Assembly: GCF_031085165.1 (NCBI RefSeq) | Contig: NZ_JAVHTY010000001.1 | Location: 124,001-188,000 of the forward strand | Direction: 5' to 3' | DNA length: 64,000 nucleotides | From: Pseudomonas sp. 102515 | GTDB taxonomy: Bacteria > Pseudomonadota > Gammaproteobacteria > Pseudomonadales > Pseudomonadaceae | Part shown: positions 57,660-64,000 of the stretch, piece by piece | How positions within the stretch are numbered: the stretch's first letter is position 1 | Layout of the letters: each line of letters starts with the position of its first letter | The notes under the pieces: model-generated | What the model was told of the DNA's origin: nothing | Databases searched by the model: none | What the model saw: the letters and a program-made list of their open reading frames with translations, nothing else | Translations under genes and position numbers: made by a program

Positions 57660-58285
57660 AGCAGCACCTCCGCCGGGGTAGGATTCCAGCCGTTGCAGGG
57701 GTTGTTGAGTTGCGGGCAGTTGGAGATCAGCAGGATGACATCGGTCTCGGCACGCAACTCCACATACTTGCCGGCGCCGGAGATGCCATCGGCGAAGGTC
57801 AGGCCGCCGTCCGCGGTCACTGGCACGTTCATGAAGAAGTTGATGTTGGCGCCGATATTGCGCTTGCCCAGGCGCCCGTCATGGCCACCGGCGCAGAGGA
57901 AGTTGTCGCGGCAGCTGTGCATCTGCCGGCGATCCAGGGCGTAGCGCACCGTATTGCTTTCCTGGGAGCAGGCGCCGCCCAGGGTGTCGTGGCGGCCGCA
58001 GGTGTCGGCGACGATAGTCAGCAGTGGATTGCCCAGGTTGGAATAGAGCACGCTGCCGGTCGACAGATAGACCCGGCCCTGGCGTCTCAGGGTGCGCTGG
58101 GGATCGTAGCGTTCCTGGGGATTGGCGGCGGCGTAGAAGAGGGTGTCCACCGCCTGGTTGCCTTCTAGGTCATGGATGCGCAGGGTCTGGCCGGCCTTGA
58201 CCTCCTTGAGGTAGGGCGCTCCGGCCGGCAGGAGGGCGCGGTAGCTGGCATCTTCCGGGCGTTTGGTGCTGGCGATCAGGGTCAT
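57650..58285 (-). CDS. Carboxyguanidine deiminase subunit (urea-carboxylase-associated, DUF1989), shorter subunit
   Basis: A 211-residue DUF1989 protein. Key residues are Cys96 and His99 in [17 protein letters not shown] with Cys106, then [11 protein letters not shown] and [12 protein letters not shown]; these polar sites probably bind metal and substrate. In the guanidine pathway two such proteins (CgdA and CgdB) form a heteromer that deiminates carboxyguanidine to allophanate. I have not assigned A or B. It ends in PAEVLLWD, whose codons contain the ribosome site and start of the 34-residue ORF. It follows its partner after 9 bp. Confidence 0.85.
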   Translation of the reverse strand: MTLIASTKRPEDASYRALLPAGAPYLKEVKAGQTLRIHDLEGNQAVDTLFYAAANPQERYDPQRTLRRQGRVYLSTGSVLYSNLGNPLLTIVADTCGRHDTLGGACSQESNTVRYALDRRQMHSCRDNFLCAGGHDGRLGKRNIGANINFFMNVPVTADGGLTFADGISGAGKYVELRAETDVILLISNCPQLNNPCNGWNPTPAEVLLWD

Positions 58286-58294
58286 GGCGGGGCC

Positions 58295-59005
58295 TCAGAG
58301 GAAGTAGCGGGCGGTGTTCTGGAAGGCGCGCTCGTTTTCCGGGCGCGAGGTGCGGCAGCGTTCGGCCACCTCGGGCGCGGCGCGCAACTGGGCGAGATCG
58401 ACCGGGCGCGGCGCATAGACCGGATCCGGGTCCAGCGGATGCTGCAGGGCGGTCAGCACCACCAGGGTGTTCATGGGCGCATGCAGCTCGACCAGATCGC
58501 CGGCGCGGGAGTTGCCGGGCACGAAGGCGAAGGCGCCCTCGGCATCCACGTCCACCCGACTGAACAGGTTGAGGGTCATCAGCAGGTCTTCCAGCCCAAG
58601 ACCCCACTTGGCCAGTTCAACCAGCAGGTTGTCGGTGCCGTTGCGGTGGAAGCCGTTGCGTAGCTCCTGGTAGCGACCGGTGCCGTACTTCTCCATCACC
58701 TCGGCGGCATTGGCCACGCCGCCGAAGCTGTCGTGCCAGCCGCAGGTGTCGCGCACCACGGCCGCCAGCACCCGCCCCATGTCGGAATAGAGGCAATGTC
58801 CGGCGGTGAGGCGGGCGGTGTGCTGGCCCTTGAGGGTATCGGGGAGGTTCAGCCGTTCGCTGCGGTCATCGGCATTGAACAGCAGCAGGCTGACATTGGC
58901 GCCGCCTTCCACGTCGGTCAGGCGCAGGGTCTGGCCGCGGCGCAGGATGAAGGAGGCGGTACCGCCGCCGGGGACGCGTTCCTGGTAGAGCAGTTCGTCA
59001 GTCAT
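58295..59005 (-). CDS. Carboxyguanidine deiminase subunit (urea-carboxylase-associated, DUF1989), longer subunit
   Basis: A 236-residue DUF1989 protein and partner of the following gene. It shares RRGQTLRLTDVEGGANVSLLLFNADD with the partner's [17 protein letters not shown] region, and DTCGWHDSFGGVANAAEV aligns with [11 protein letters not shown]. The third cysteine of the partner is missing, so the two subunits are not equivalent. ATG 59005 is chosen because GAGG stands 6 nt before it; an in-frame TTG at 59011 lacks that spacing. It acts on the carboxylase product in the cytoplasm. Confidence 0.85.
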   Translation of the reverse strand: MTDELLYQERVPGGGTASFILRRGQTLRLTDVEGGANVSLLLFNADDRSERLNLPDTLKGQHTARLTAGHCLYSDMGRVLAAVVRDTCGWHDSFGGVANAAEVMEKYGTGRYQELRNGFHRNGTDNLLVELAKWGLGLEDLLMTLNLFSRVDVDAEGAFAFVPGNSRAGDLVELHAPMNTLVVLTALQHPLDPDPVYAPRPVDLAQLRAAPEVAERCRTSRPENERAFQNTARYFL

Positions 59006-59016
59006 GGGCAACCTCG

Positions 59017-59775
59017 TCAGATAAGGGCCGGCCGATTCCCAGCCGCATGCACGGGCCGGGTCTTGGCGGTTAGGGGCAGGTCGTAGGTGATGCGGGCGCC
59101 ATAGGCGCCGGGGGCTTGCGGGTCCTGACGGACCTTGTCGAACACCAGCACCCGGGTGGCCAGGCTGAAGCCCTCGTGCAGGTCATGGGTGACCATGAAC
59201 ACCGTGAGCGGCCGCTCGTGCCAGAGCTCCAGCAGCAGGGCGTGCATGTCCTTGCGGATGCCGGGATCGAGGGCGCCGAAAGGCTCGTCCAGGAGCAGGA
59301 TGCGCGGTCGGACGATCAGCGCCTGGGCGATGGCGAGGCGCTGCTGCATGCCGCCGGACAGCTGCCCCGGGTACTTGCCCAGCGCCTGGCCCAGGCCGAC
59401 GCGCTCGAGCAGGGCGGCGGCCTGTTCCCGGGCCTGGCGCTTGGCCGTGCCCAGCAGCCGGCCGAGCAGCGGGGACCTGGGCAATTCCAGGCCCAGGGCG
59501 ACGTTGTCGAGCACGCTCAGGTGGGGAAACACCGAATAGCGCTGAAAGACCACGCCACGCTCGGGATCCGGTTCCGCCGACAGGGGCTGACCATCGATGC
59601 GGATCTCGCCGCGGCTGGGGCGCTCCTGGCCGAGCAGCAGGCGCAGGAAGGTGGACTTGCCACAGCCGGAGGCACCGACCAGGGCGCAGAATTCGCCTTC
59701 GCGCACCTGCAGATTGAGGTCTTCGAGCACCACCTGCTCGCCATAGCGTTGCCAGAGATTGCGAACCTCGATCAT
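59017..59775 (-). CDS. Guanidine ABC transporter ATPase (nitrate/taurine type)
   Basis: A 252-residue ATPase of the NitT/TauT group. Walker A GASGCGKS is at 34-41, the Q-loop is GVVFQRYSVFPHLSVLDNVALGLELP, the signature is LSGGMQQRLAIAQAL and Walker B is ILLLDEPFGALDPG. ATGATC overlaps the permease stop. It is the importer ATPase of the riboswitch-controlled operon, so guanidine is the expected substrate; this is contextual. Confidence 0.87.
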   Translation of the reverse strand: MIEVRNLWQRYGEQVVLEDLNLQVREGEFCALVGASGCGKSTFLRLLLGQERPSRGEIRIDGQPLSAEPDPERGVVFQRYSVFPHLSVLDNVALGLELPRSPLLGRLLGTAKRQAREQAAALLERVGLGQALGKYPGQLSGGMQQRLAIAQALIVRPRILLLDEPFGALDPGIRKDMHALLLELWHERPLTVFMVTHDLHEGFSLATRVLVFDKVRQDPQAPGAYGARITYDLPLTAKTRPVHAAGNRPALI

Positions 59776-60587
59776 CGGCGACCCTCCCCGTACCAGGGAA
59801 AGGCGCGTCGCGTCAGCAGGCGCAGGCCAGCGTCCAGCAGCCAGGCCAGCAGGGTGATCCAGGCCACATAGGGCAGGATCACGTCCATGGCCAGGTAGCG
59901 CCGCACCAGGAAGATGCGGTAGCCCAGGCCATCGGTGGCGGCGATGGCCTCGGCGGCGATGAGAAACAGCCAGGCGGCACCCAGCTGCAGCCGCAGGGCG
60001 ATGAGCAGGCGCGGCAGCAGTTGCGGCAGCACCAGACGCAGGATCACCGTCCAGCTGTTGGCGCCCAGGGTCTGGGCCTTGATCAGCAGTTCGCGGGGCA
60101 GCTCCCGGGCACGCTGGTCCAGCTCGCGGATCAGCACCGGGGTGACGCCCACCACGATCAGCATCACCTTGGCCAGTTCGCCCAGGCCGAAGACGATGAA
60201 GAGGATCGGCAGGATCGCCAGCGGCGGGATCATCGAGAGTACCGTCACCAGGGGCGACAGCGGCGCGCCGACCAGGGGCAGGCTGCCCGCGGCGATGCCC
60301 ACCACCAGGGCGATCAGCGCGGCGATCCCCAGGCCCAGCCCCAGGCGTTGCAGGCTGGCCAGGGTGTCCTGCCAGAATGGATAGCCCCCGGTGCGCACGT
60401 CGGCGGTAAAGGCCAGGCGCTGCACGGCATCGGCCATCTGCGCCACGCTGGGCAGCAGCTTGTCGTTGGGGTTCTCCGCCAGCCGGGTGGCCGAGCCCAC
60501 CAGATAGAGCAGGGCGAGCAGGGCGAAGGGCAGCAGGACCAGCAGGAGCCGGCCGCCTCGATCGGGATGCCGATTGATGAAGCGCAT
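59772..60587 (-). CDS. Guanidine ABC transporter permease (nitrate/taurine type)
   Basis: A 271-residue permease with six helices. The coupling loop is ELPRELLIKAQTLGANSWTVILRLVLPQLLPRLLIALRLQLGAAW near 165-209. The start MRFINRHPDRGG is preceded by GAGGACGACGCCC. It lies 23 bp after the binding-protein gene and overlaps the ATPase gene. Confidence 0.87.
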   Translation of the reverse strand: MRFINRHPDRGGRLLLVLLPFALLALLYLVGSATRLAENPNDKLLPSVAQMADAVQRLAFTADVRTGGYPFWQDTLASLQRLGLGLGIAALIALVVGIAAGSLPLVGAPLSPLVTVLSMIPPLAILPILFIVFGLGELAKVMLIVVGVTPVLIRELDQRARELPRELLIKAQTLGANSWTVILRLVLPQLLPRLLIALRLQLGAAWLFLIAAEAIAATDGLGYRIFLVRRYLAMDVILPYVAWITLLAWLLDAGLRLLTRRAFPWYGEGRR

Positions 60588-60610
60588 GGGCGTCGTCCTC
60601 GCGGCGGGGC

Positions 60611-61675
60611 TCAGAGCTTGCCGTCGGCGGCCAGCTGGACGAAGGTCGGATCGAAGCGCAGCTTGAGATTGCCGGCGTCCCCGCTGGTCTTGCCGCCCGG
60701 ATAGGCGATGCCGATGGCCTCGGCGCTGGGGGCACCCTGGCCCAGCAGGCCGTGCTCGAAGGAGAAGTGGGCGATTCGCTGCATGGTGGTCGGCAGCGCG
60801 GGATCCTTGACGAATGCCAGGGCCTCGGCGGGCGTGGCGAACAGCCGGGTCTTGTCCAGTTGCGCCTGGAAGCCGGCGAGATCGGTACCCGAGGCCTTGG
60901 CCATGGCCTCCAGGGCCGCCTTGCCCTTGGCGTCGCCCGACTGCATCAGCGCCAGCATCTCGAACCAGGCACCGGTCAGCGCCTTGCCCAGGGCCGGGTT
61001 GTCCTTGAGCGTGGCGGTGTTCACCACCAGCATGTCGAGGATCTCGCCGGGAATCTTGCTGGAGTCGAACACCTCGGAGGTGTCGGGCTGGGCCTTGATC
61101 TCGGCCAGCAGCGGATTCCAGGTCACCACGTTGCGCACGTCGGCGGTCTGGAAGGCGGCCACCATATCGGCATCCGAGGTGTTGACGGTGGTCAGGTCCC
61201 TCTCGCTCAGACCCACGCTCTGCAGCGCCCGCGCTAGCAGGTAGTGGGAGACGGAGAACTGCACCAGGTTGACCTGCTGGCCCTTGAGGTCGGCCAGGGT
61301 CTTGCCCTTGCCCTTCATCACCACGCCGTCGTTGCCGTTGGAGTAGTCGCTGACGATCAGCGCCGTGCTGTCCACGCCACCGGCGGCCGGAATGGTCAGG
61401 GCGTCCATGTTGGTCATGGCGCAGCCGTCGAACTGGCCGGTGGTGTATTGATTGATGGATTCGACGTAGTCGTTGAGCTGCACGACCTCGACGTGGATGC
61501 CGTATTTCTTGGCCCACTTGTCGATGATGCCCTGGGCCTGGGCTTCGCCCCAGGGCATCCAGCCGGCATAGATCGTCCAGCACACCTTGAAGTCGTCGCG
61601 CGGCGCCGCCTGAGCGGTGGCACCAAGCAGCAGGGAACAACCGAGAACGAGCGAGGCGAGCAGGGGATGGCGCAT
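60611..61675 (-). CDS. Guanidine ABC transporter periplasmic binding protein
   Basis: A 354-residue NitT/TauT-family binding protein. The signal peptide MRHPLLASLVLGCSLLLGATAQA is cleaved near residue 23. Mature motifs are CWTIYAGWMPWGEAQAQGIIDKWAKKYGI, TTGQFDGCAMTNMDALTIPAAGGVDST and DVRNVVTWNPLLAEI. This family was first labelled urea-related because it sits beside urea-carboxylase genes. ATG 61675 has GGAGG upstream. First gene after the guanidine-I riboswitch. Confidence 0.88.
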   Translation of the reverse strand: MRHPLLASLVLGCSLLLGATAQAAPRDDFKVCWTIYAGWMPWGEAQAQGIIDKWAKKYGIHVEVVQLNDYVESINQYTTGQFDGCAMTNMDALTIPAAGGVDSTALIVSDYSNGNDGVVMKGKGKTLADLKGQQVNLVQFSVSHYLLARALQSVGLSERDLTTVNTSDADMVAAFQTADVRNVVTWNPLLAEIKAQPDTSEVFDSSKIPGEILDMLVVNTATLKDNPALGKALTGAWFEMLALMQSGDAKGKAALEAMAKASGTDLAGFQAQLDKTRLFATPAEALAFVKDPALPTTMQRIAHFSFEHGLLGQGAPSAEAIGIAYPGGKTSGDAGNLKLRFDPTFVQLAADGKL

Positions 61676-61724
61676 GGGACCTCCAATAGGATGGACGACG
61701 GGACAGGAGCACGCGACTGGCGCT

Positions 61725-61825
61725 GTGTCTCCCGGGCTTTTGTCCCGCCGTGTAACCCCATCAGAGGTCGACGACTCTCGGACCAGACACCCGCACGAGC
61801 GAGTCGGAACCCTAGTCATCCATTG
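61725..61825 (-). ncRNA. Guanidine-I (ykkC) riboswitch
   Basis: On the minus strand the conserved ykkC blocks occur in order and at the usual distances: CTAGGGTTCCG (61805-61815), CTGGTCCGAGAG (61775-61786), and the near-invariant ACGGCGGGA..AAAGCCCGGGAGA block (61728-61751). A variable stem joins the first two (CTCGCTCGTGCGGGTG). The RNA ends about 50 nt before the binding-protein ATG. Guanidine binding turns on expression in this class. Edges are approximate; no clear terminator stem was identified downstream. Confidence 0.93.
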
Positions 61826-61878
61826 CAGATTGTGGTGCATCAAACCGGCTGACCGGTGCTCCTGCACGCTGTGGCTTT

Positions 61879-61894
61879 TGCCAGATGCGTGCCA
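61879..61894 (-). promoter_or_regulatory. Sigma54 promoter upstream of the guanidine riboswitch
   Basis: On the minus strand TGGCACG-CATC-TGGCA keeps the GG and GC dinucleotides at exact sigma54 spacing; the only deviation from TGGCACG-N4-TTGCW is G for T next to the -12 GC. Predicted start near 61868, about 40 nt before the riboswitch core. It places guanidine use under nitrogen control as well as guanidine sensing. Confidence 0.7.
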
Positions 61895-62004
61895 GTTGCC
61901 GTCAGGCCCCGTGCCACGCGGATTTATCGCCGGGAAGATGAAGCCGCAATCACCGCTCCGCCCCGTTGCAGTGCGTTCGGGACGGCAGGGTGCACCGCTT
62001 TGAC

Positions 62005-62910
62005 TCAGCGCCCCAGCGCGGCGATCAGTGCGCGGCGAAAGGCATTGACCGCCGGGGGCAATTCGCGGCCCGCCATGCTCTGCAATTCGATCCGCCGCGC
62101 CGCCAGGCCCTCGTCCAGCAGGGGCAGGGCCACCAGCTGGCCTTCGCGCAGCCGGCTGCGCAGGCTCAACTCACTGAACAGGCCCACGCCGGCGCCCAGC
62201 GCGGCGAAGCGATAGAGCGCCTGCATGTTGTTGCTCACCAGCACCGGCTCGAAGGACAGGCCCTGGACGCCACAGCAGATGTCGAACAGCTGGCGGATCG
62301 TGGTGTCCGGCGTGGGCAGCGCCAGGGGATAGGGCTGCAGATCGACCAGGGCCAGGCCGGTGCGGCTGGCGAGCGGATGGTCGGGTACGACGATCGCCTT
62401 GATCGCGCCGCTGAGGGCGGCCTCGACGCGGATATCCGGCTCGGGTCTCAGGCTGAAGGTCAGCCCCAGGTCGGCATCGCCTTCCTGGACGCGGCGGGTC
62501 ACCACGGCGGGGGCGCAGACCTCCAGGGAAAAGTGGATGCCGGCATAGCCCTGGCGAAAGGCGGCGATGACCTCGGGCAGGAAGTCCAGCGAAAAGCCTT
62601 CGGTGGTGGCCAGGCGTACCTGGCCACGCCGCAGGTCGGCCAGGCCACGCAGTTCGGCCGCCACCTGCTCGCTGGCCAGCTGCGCCTTGCGCGCATGCAC
62701 CGCCAGGCGTTCACCGGCGGCGCTGGGCACCACGCCCCGGGCGCGGCGTTCGAGCAGCGGCGTCTCCAGTTCGCGTTCCAGTTTGGCGATCTGGCGACTC
62801 ACGGCACTGGCCGCGACATTGAGCCGTTGGGAGGCTTCGCTGATGGAGCCGCACCGCACCACCTCGAGGAAATAGCGCAGGGCGGTCGACTGGATTCCGT
62901 AGGGCTGCAT
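62005..62910 (-). CDS. LysR-family transcriptional regulator
   Basis: A 301-residue LysR-type regulator. The HTH is ALRYFLEVVRCGSISEASQRLNVAASAVSRQIAKLEREL, and the effector domain starts near residue 88 (RGQVRLATTEGFSLDFLPEV). ATG 62910 (MQPYGIQS) has AGGAGG upstream; the frame stays open for 22 further codons without support. Its start faces that of a peptide-type binding protein gene 173 bp away, so it probably controls that transporter rather than the guanidine operon behind it. Confidence 0.88.
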   Translation of the reverse strand: MQPYGIQSTALRYFLEVVRCGSISEASQRLNVAASAVSRQIAKLERELETPLLERRARGVVPSAAGERLAVHARKAQLASEQVAAELRGLADLRRGQVRLATTEGFSLDFLPEVIAAFRQGYAGIHFSLEVCAPAVVTRRVQEGDADLGLTFSLRPEPDIRVEAALSGAIKAIVVPDHPLASRTGLALVDLQPYPLALPTPDTTIRQLFDICCGVQGLSFEPVLVSNNMQALYRFAALGAGVGLFSELSLRSRLREGQLVALPLLDEGLAARRIELQSMAGRELPPAVNAFRRALIAALGR

Positions 62911-63083
62911 GGGGCCTCCTTTGCCGAAAAGGCATGGCTCGCATCTAAATATTCTGCTTGTGGCATGGGATGGCAAGACCTAGAGTCGGGCCAAGAGACC
63001 AAATAACAGGTGTCAGCTGTTCCCCCTTTCCCCGCGCTTCGCGGACCTGCCTTTGACCAACCAACGCCCCGGAGACAGACGGC

Positions 63084-64000
63084 ATGGGACTCAAAGGTTT
63101 CGCTTGTGGCATCGCGTTTTCCCTCTTCCTGGCCCAGGGCCAGGCCTTCGCCGGCAAGGCCGACGACACCCTGGTCTACGCCTCCGACACCGAACCCGAA
63201 AACGTCAGCCCCTATCACAACGATGCCCGTGAAGGCGTCATCCTCGCCCACCTGGCCTGGGACACCCTGATCTATCGCGACCCCCGGACCGGCGAATACA
63301 AGCCGATGCTGGCCACCCACTGGCAGCAGGTCGATCCGGTGACTCTCGACTTCGATCTGCGCCAGGGCGTGACCTTCCACAACGGCGATCCCTTCACCGC
63401 CGACGACGTGGTCTTCACCTTCAACTACGTGGCCTCGCCCGAGGGCAAGGTGGTCACCCAGCAGAACGTCAACTGGATCAAGAGCGCCGAGAAGCTGGGC
63501 GAATACAAGGTCCGCCTGCACCTCAAGCAGCCGTTTCCAGCCGCGCTGGAATACCTGGCCAATCCCTTGCCCATCTATCCCGGCAAGTATTTCCAGAAGG
63601 TGGGCCTGGCGGGCTTCGCGCAGAAGCCGGTGGGTACCGGACCCTATCGCATCGTCGCGGTCACCAGCGGCCAGGGGGTCACGCTGGAGCGCAATCCAGA
63701 CTATTTCAAGGACAGCCCCCAGGGGCAGCCGCGCATCGGCCATATCCGGTTCCGGGTCATTCCCGACGCCGAGACCCGGCTCGCCGAACTCATGACCGGC
63801 GGCATCGACTGGGCCTGGCGCGTGGCGCCGGACCAGGCCGAGCAACTCAAGGCCGCGCCCAACCTCACCGTGGAGAGTGGCGCCAGCATGAGGATCGGCT
63901 TCCTCAGCATGGATGCCCAAGGCGCCTCCAGCCCGGATTCGCCCTTTGCCAAGGCCGAGGTGCGCCAGGCGGTCAACTACGCCATCAATCGCCAGGCCAT
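63084..64000 (+). CDS. ABC transporter periplasmic binding protein, family 5 (3' end cut by window edge)
   Basis: The first 305 residues of a family-5 (dipeptide/nickel/opine) binding protein. The signal peptide is MGLKGFACGIAFSLFLAQGQAFA. LVYASDTEPENVSPYHND, VTFHNGDPFTADDVVFTFNYV, GTGPYRIVAV and AEVRQAVNYAINRQA are family landmarks. Full-length members have about 510-540 residues, so about 40 percent is missing. CGGAGAC precedes ATG 63084. Permease and ATPase genes are expected beyond the edge. It is unlike the protein at 45-47 kb in sequence, so it is a separate system. Confidence 0.9.
   Translation, partial: MGLKGFACGIAFSLFLAQGQAFAGKADDTLVYASDTEPENVSPYHNDAREGVILAHLAWDTLIYRDPRTGEYKPMLATHWQQVDPVTLDFDLRQGVTFHNGDPFTADDVVFTFNYVASPEGKVVTQQNVNWIKSAEKLGEYKVRLHLKQPFPAALEYLANPLPIYPGKYFQKVGLAGFAQKPVGTGPYRIVAVTSGQGVTLERNPDYFKDSPQGQPRIGHIRFRVIPDAETRLAELMTGGIDWAWRVAPDQAEQLKAAPNLTVESGASMRIGFLSMDAQGASSPDSPFAKAEVRQAVNYAINRQA

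Noticed and set aside
62961-62975. TGGCATG..GGCA sequence before the right-hand binding-protein gene, reminiscent of sigma54
   Set aside because: The GG and GC dinucleotides are one base too close.

Overview
The window is high-GC, densely packed bacterial DNA. Gene content and codon use point to Pseudomonas: an AmiE nearly matching my memory of the P. aeruginosa enzyme, GxS/TN11A-type LysR regulators, sigma54 promoters, a REP-like element, and an achromobactin locus like that of P. syringae. A member of the P. oryzihabitans/psychrotolerans group is possible, but the species cannot be fixed from this sequence. No rRNA, tRNA, CRISPR array, prophage or transposase gene was seen.

Layout. (1) 1-2.6 kb: a fused amino-acid ABC permease/ATPase cut by the left edge, with a divergent LysR regulator. 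(2) 2.7-22.5 kb: a complete achromobactin (citrate/2-oxoglutarate siderophore) island. It holds an ECF sigma factor, a FecR anti-sigma and a TonB receptor (surface signalling), then one tightly coupled run acsF-acsD-acsE-yhcA-acsC-acsB-acsA-cbrA-cbrB-cbrC-cbrD, then an FhuF-like iron reductase and an RraA-like protein. Fur-box-like sites precede both the sigma gene and acsF. A 129-bp MITE-like element sits between acsA and cbrA. (3) 22.5-27.8 kb: a LysR regulator divergent from an SDR-SDR-aminotransferase-glutamine-synthetase-like operon of unknown substrate. (4) 27.9-33.5 kb: a TPR protein, a LuxR-type response regulator, and a hybrid histidine kinase whose N-terminus is an NCS1-like transporter. 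(5) 33.7-38.6 kb: urea/short-chain amide ABC transporter urtABCDE. (6) 38.9-48.0 kb, minus strand: IclR regulator, peptide-type ABC transporter, amidase and M20 hydrolase, behind a consensus sigma54 promoter. (7) 48.2-52.0 kb: formamidase fmdA, fmdB, aliphatic amidase amiE and an AmiB-like AAA+ ATPase. (8) 61.9-52.0 kb, minus strand: a complete guanidine assimilation operon. In transcription order it has a sigma54-like promoter, a guanidine-I (ykkC) riboswitch, an ABC transporter, two carboxyguanidine deiminase subunits, a 34-residue ORF, guanidine carboxylase and allophanate hydrolase. (9) 62.0-64.0 kb: a LysR regulator divergent from a peptide-type ABC binding protein cut by the right edge.

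How it fits together. About 34 kb (28-62 kb) is an organic-nitrogen scavenging island: urea or amides are imported by Urt, amides are split by FmdA and AmiE, and guanidine is carboxylated, deiminated and hydrolysed to ammonia and CO2. Sigma54 promoters imply NtrC-type control of at least two operons. A near-identical box (TACGTCATCC followed by CGTAT) lies about 90-115 bp upstream of both urtA and fmdA, next to the transporter-like kinase and its LuxR-type partner. It is the best candidate for that two-component system's regulon signal. The strongest leads for something new are this kinase/box regulon, the 34-residue ORF with a consensus ribosome site inside the guanidine operon, the RraA-like protein lacking its usual arginine at the end of the siderophore operon, and the orphan SDR/aminotransferase/GS pathway.
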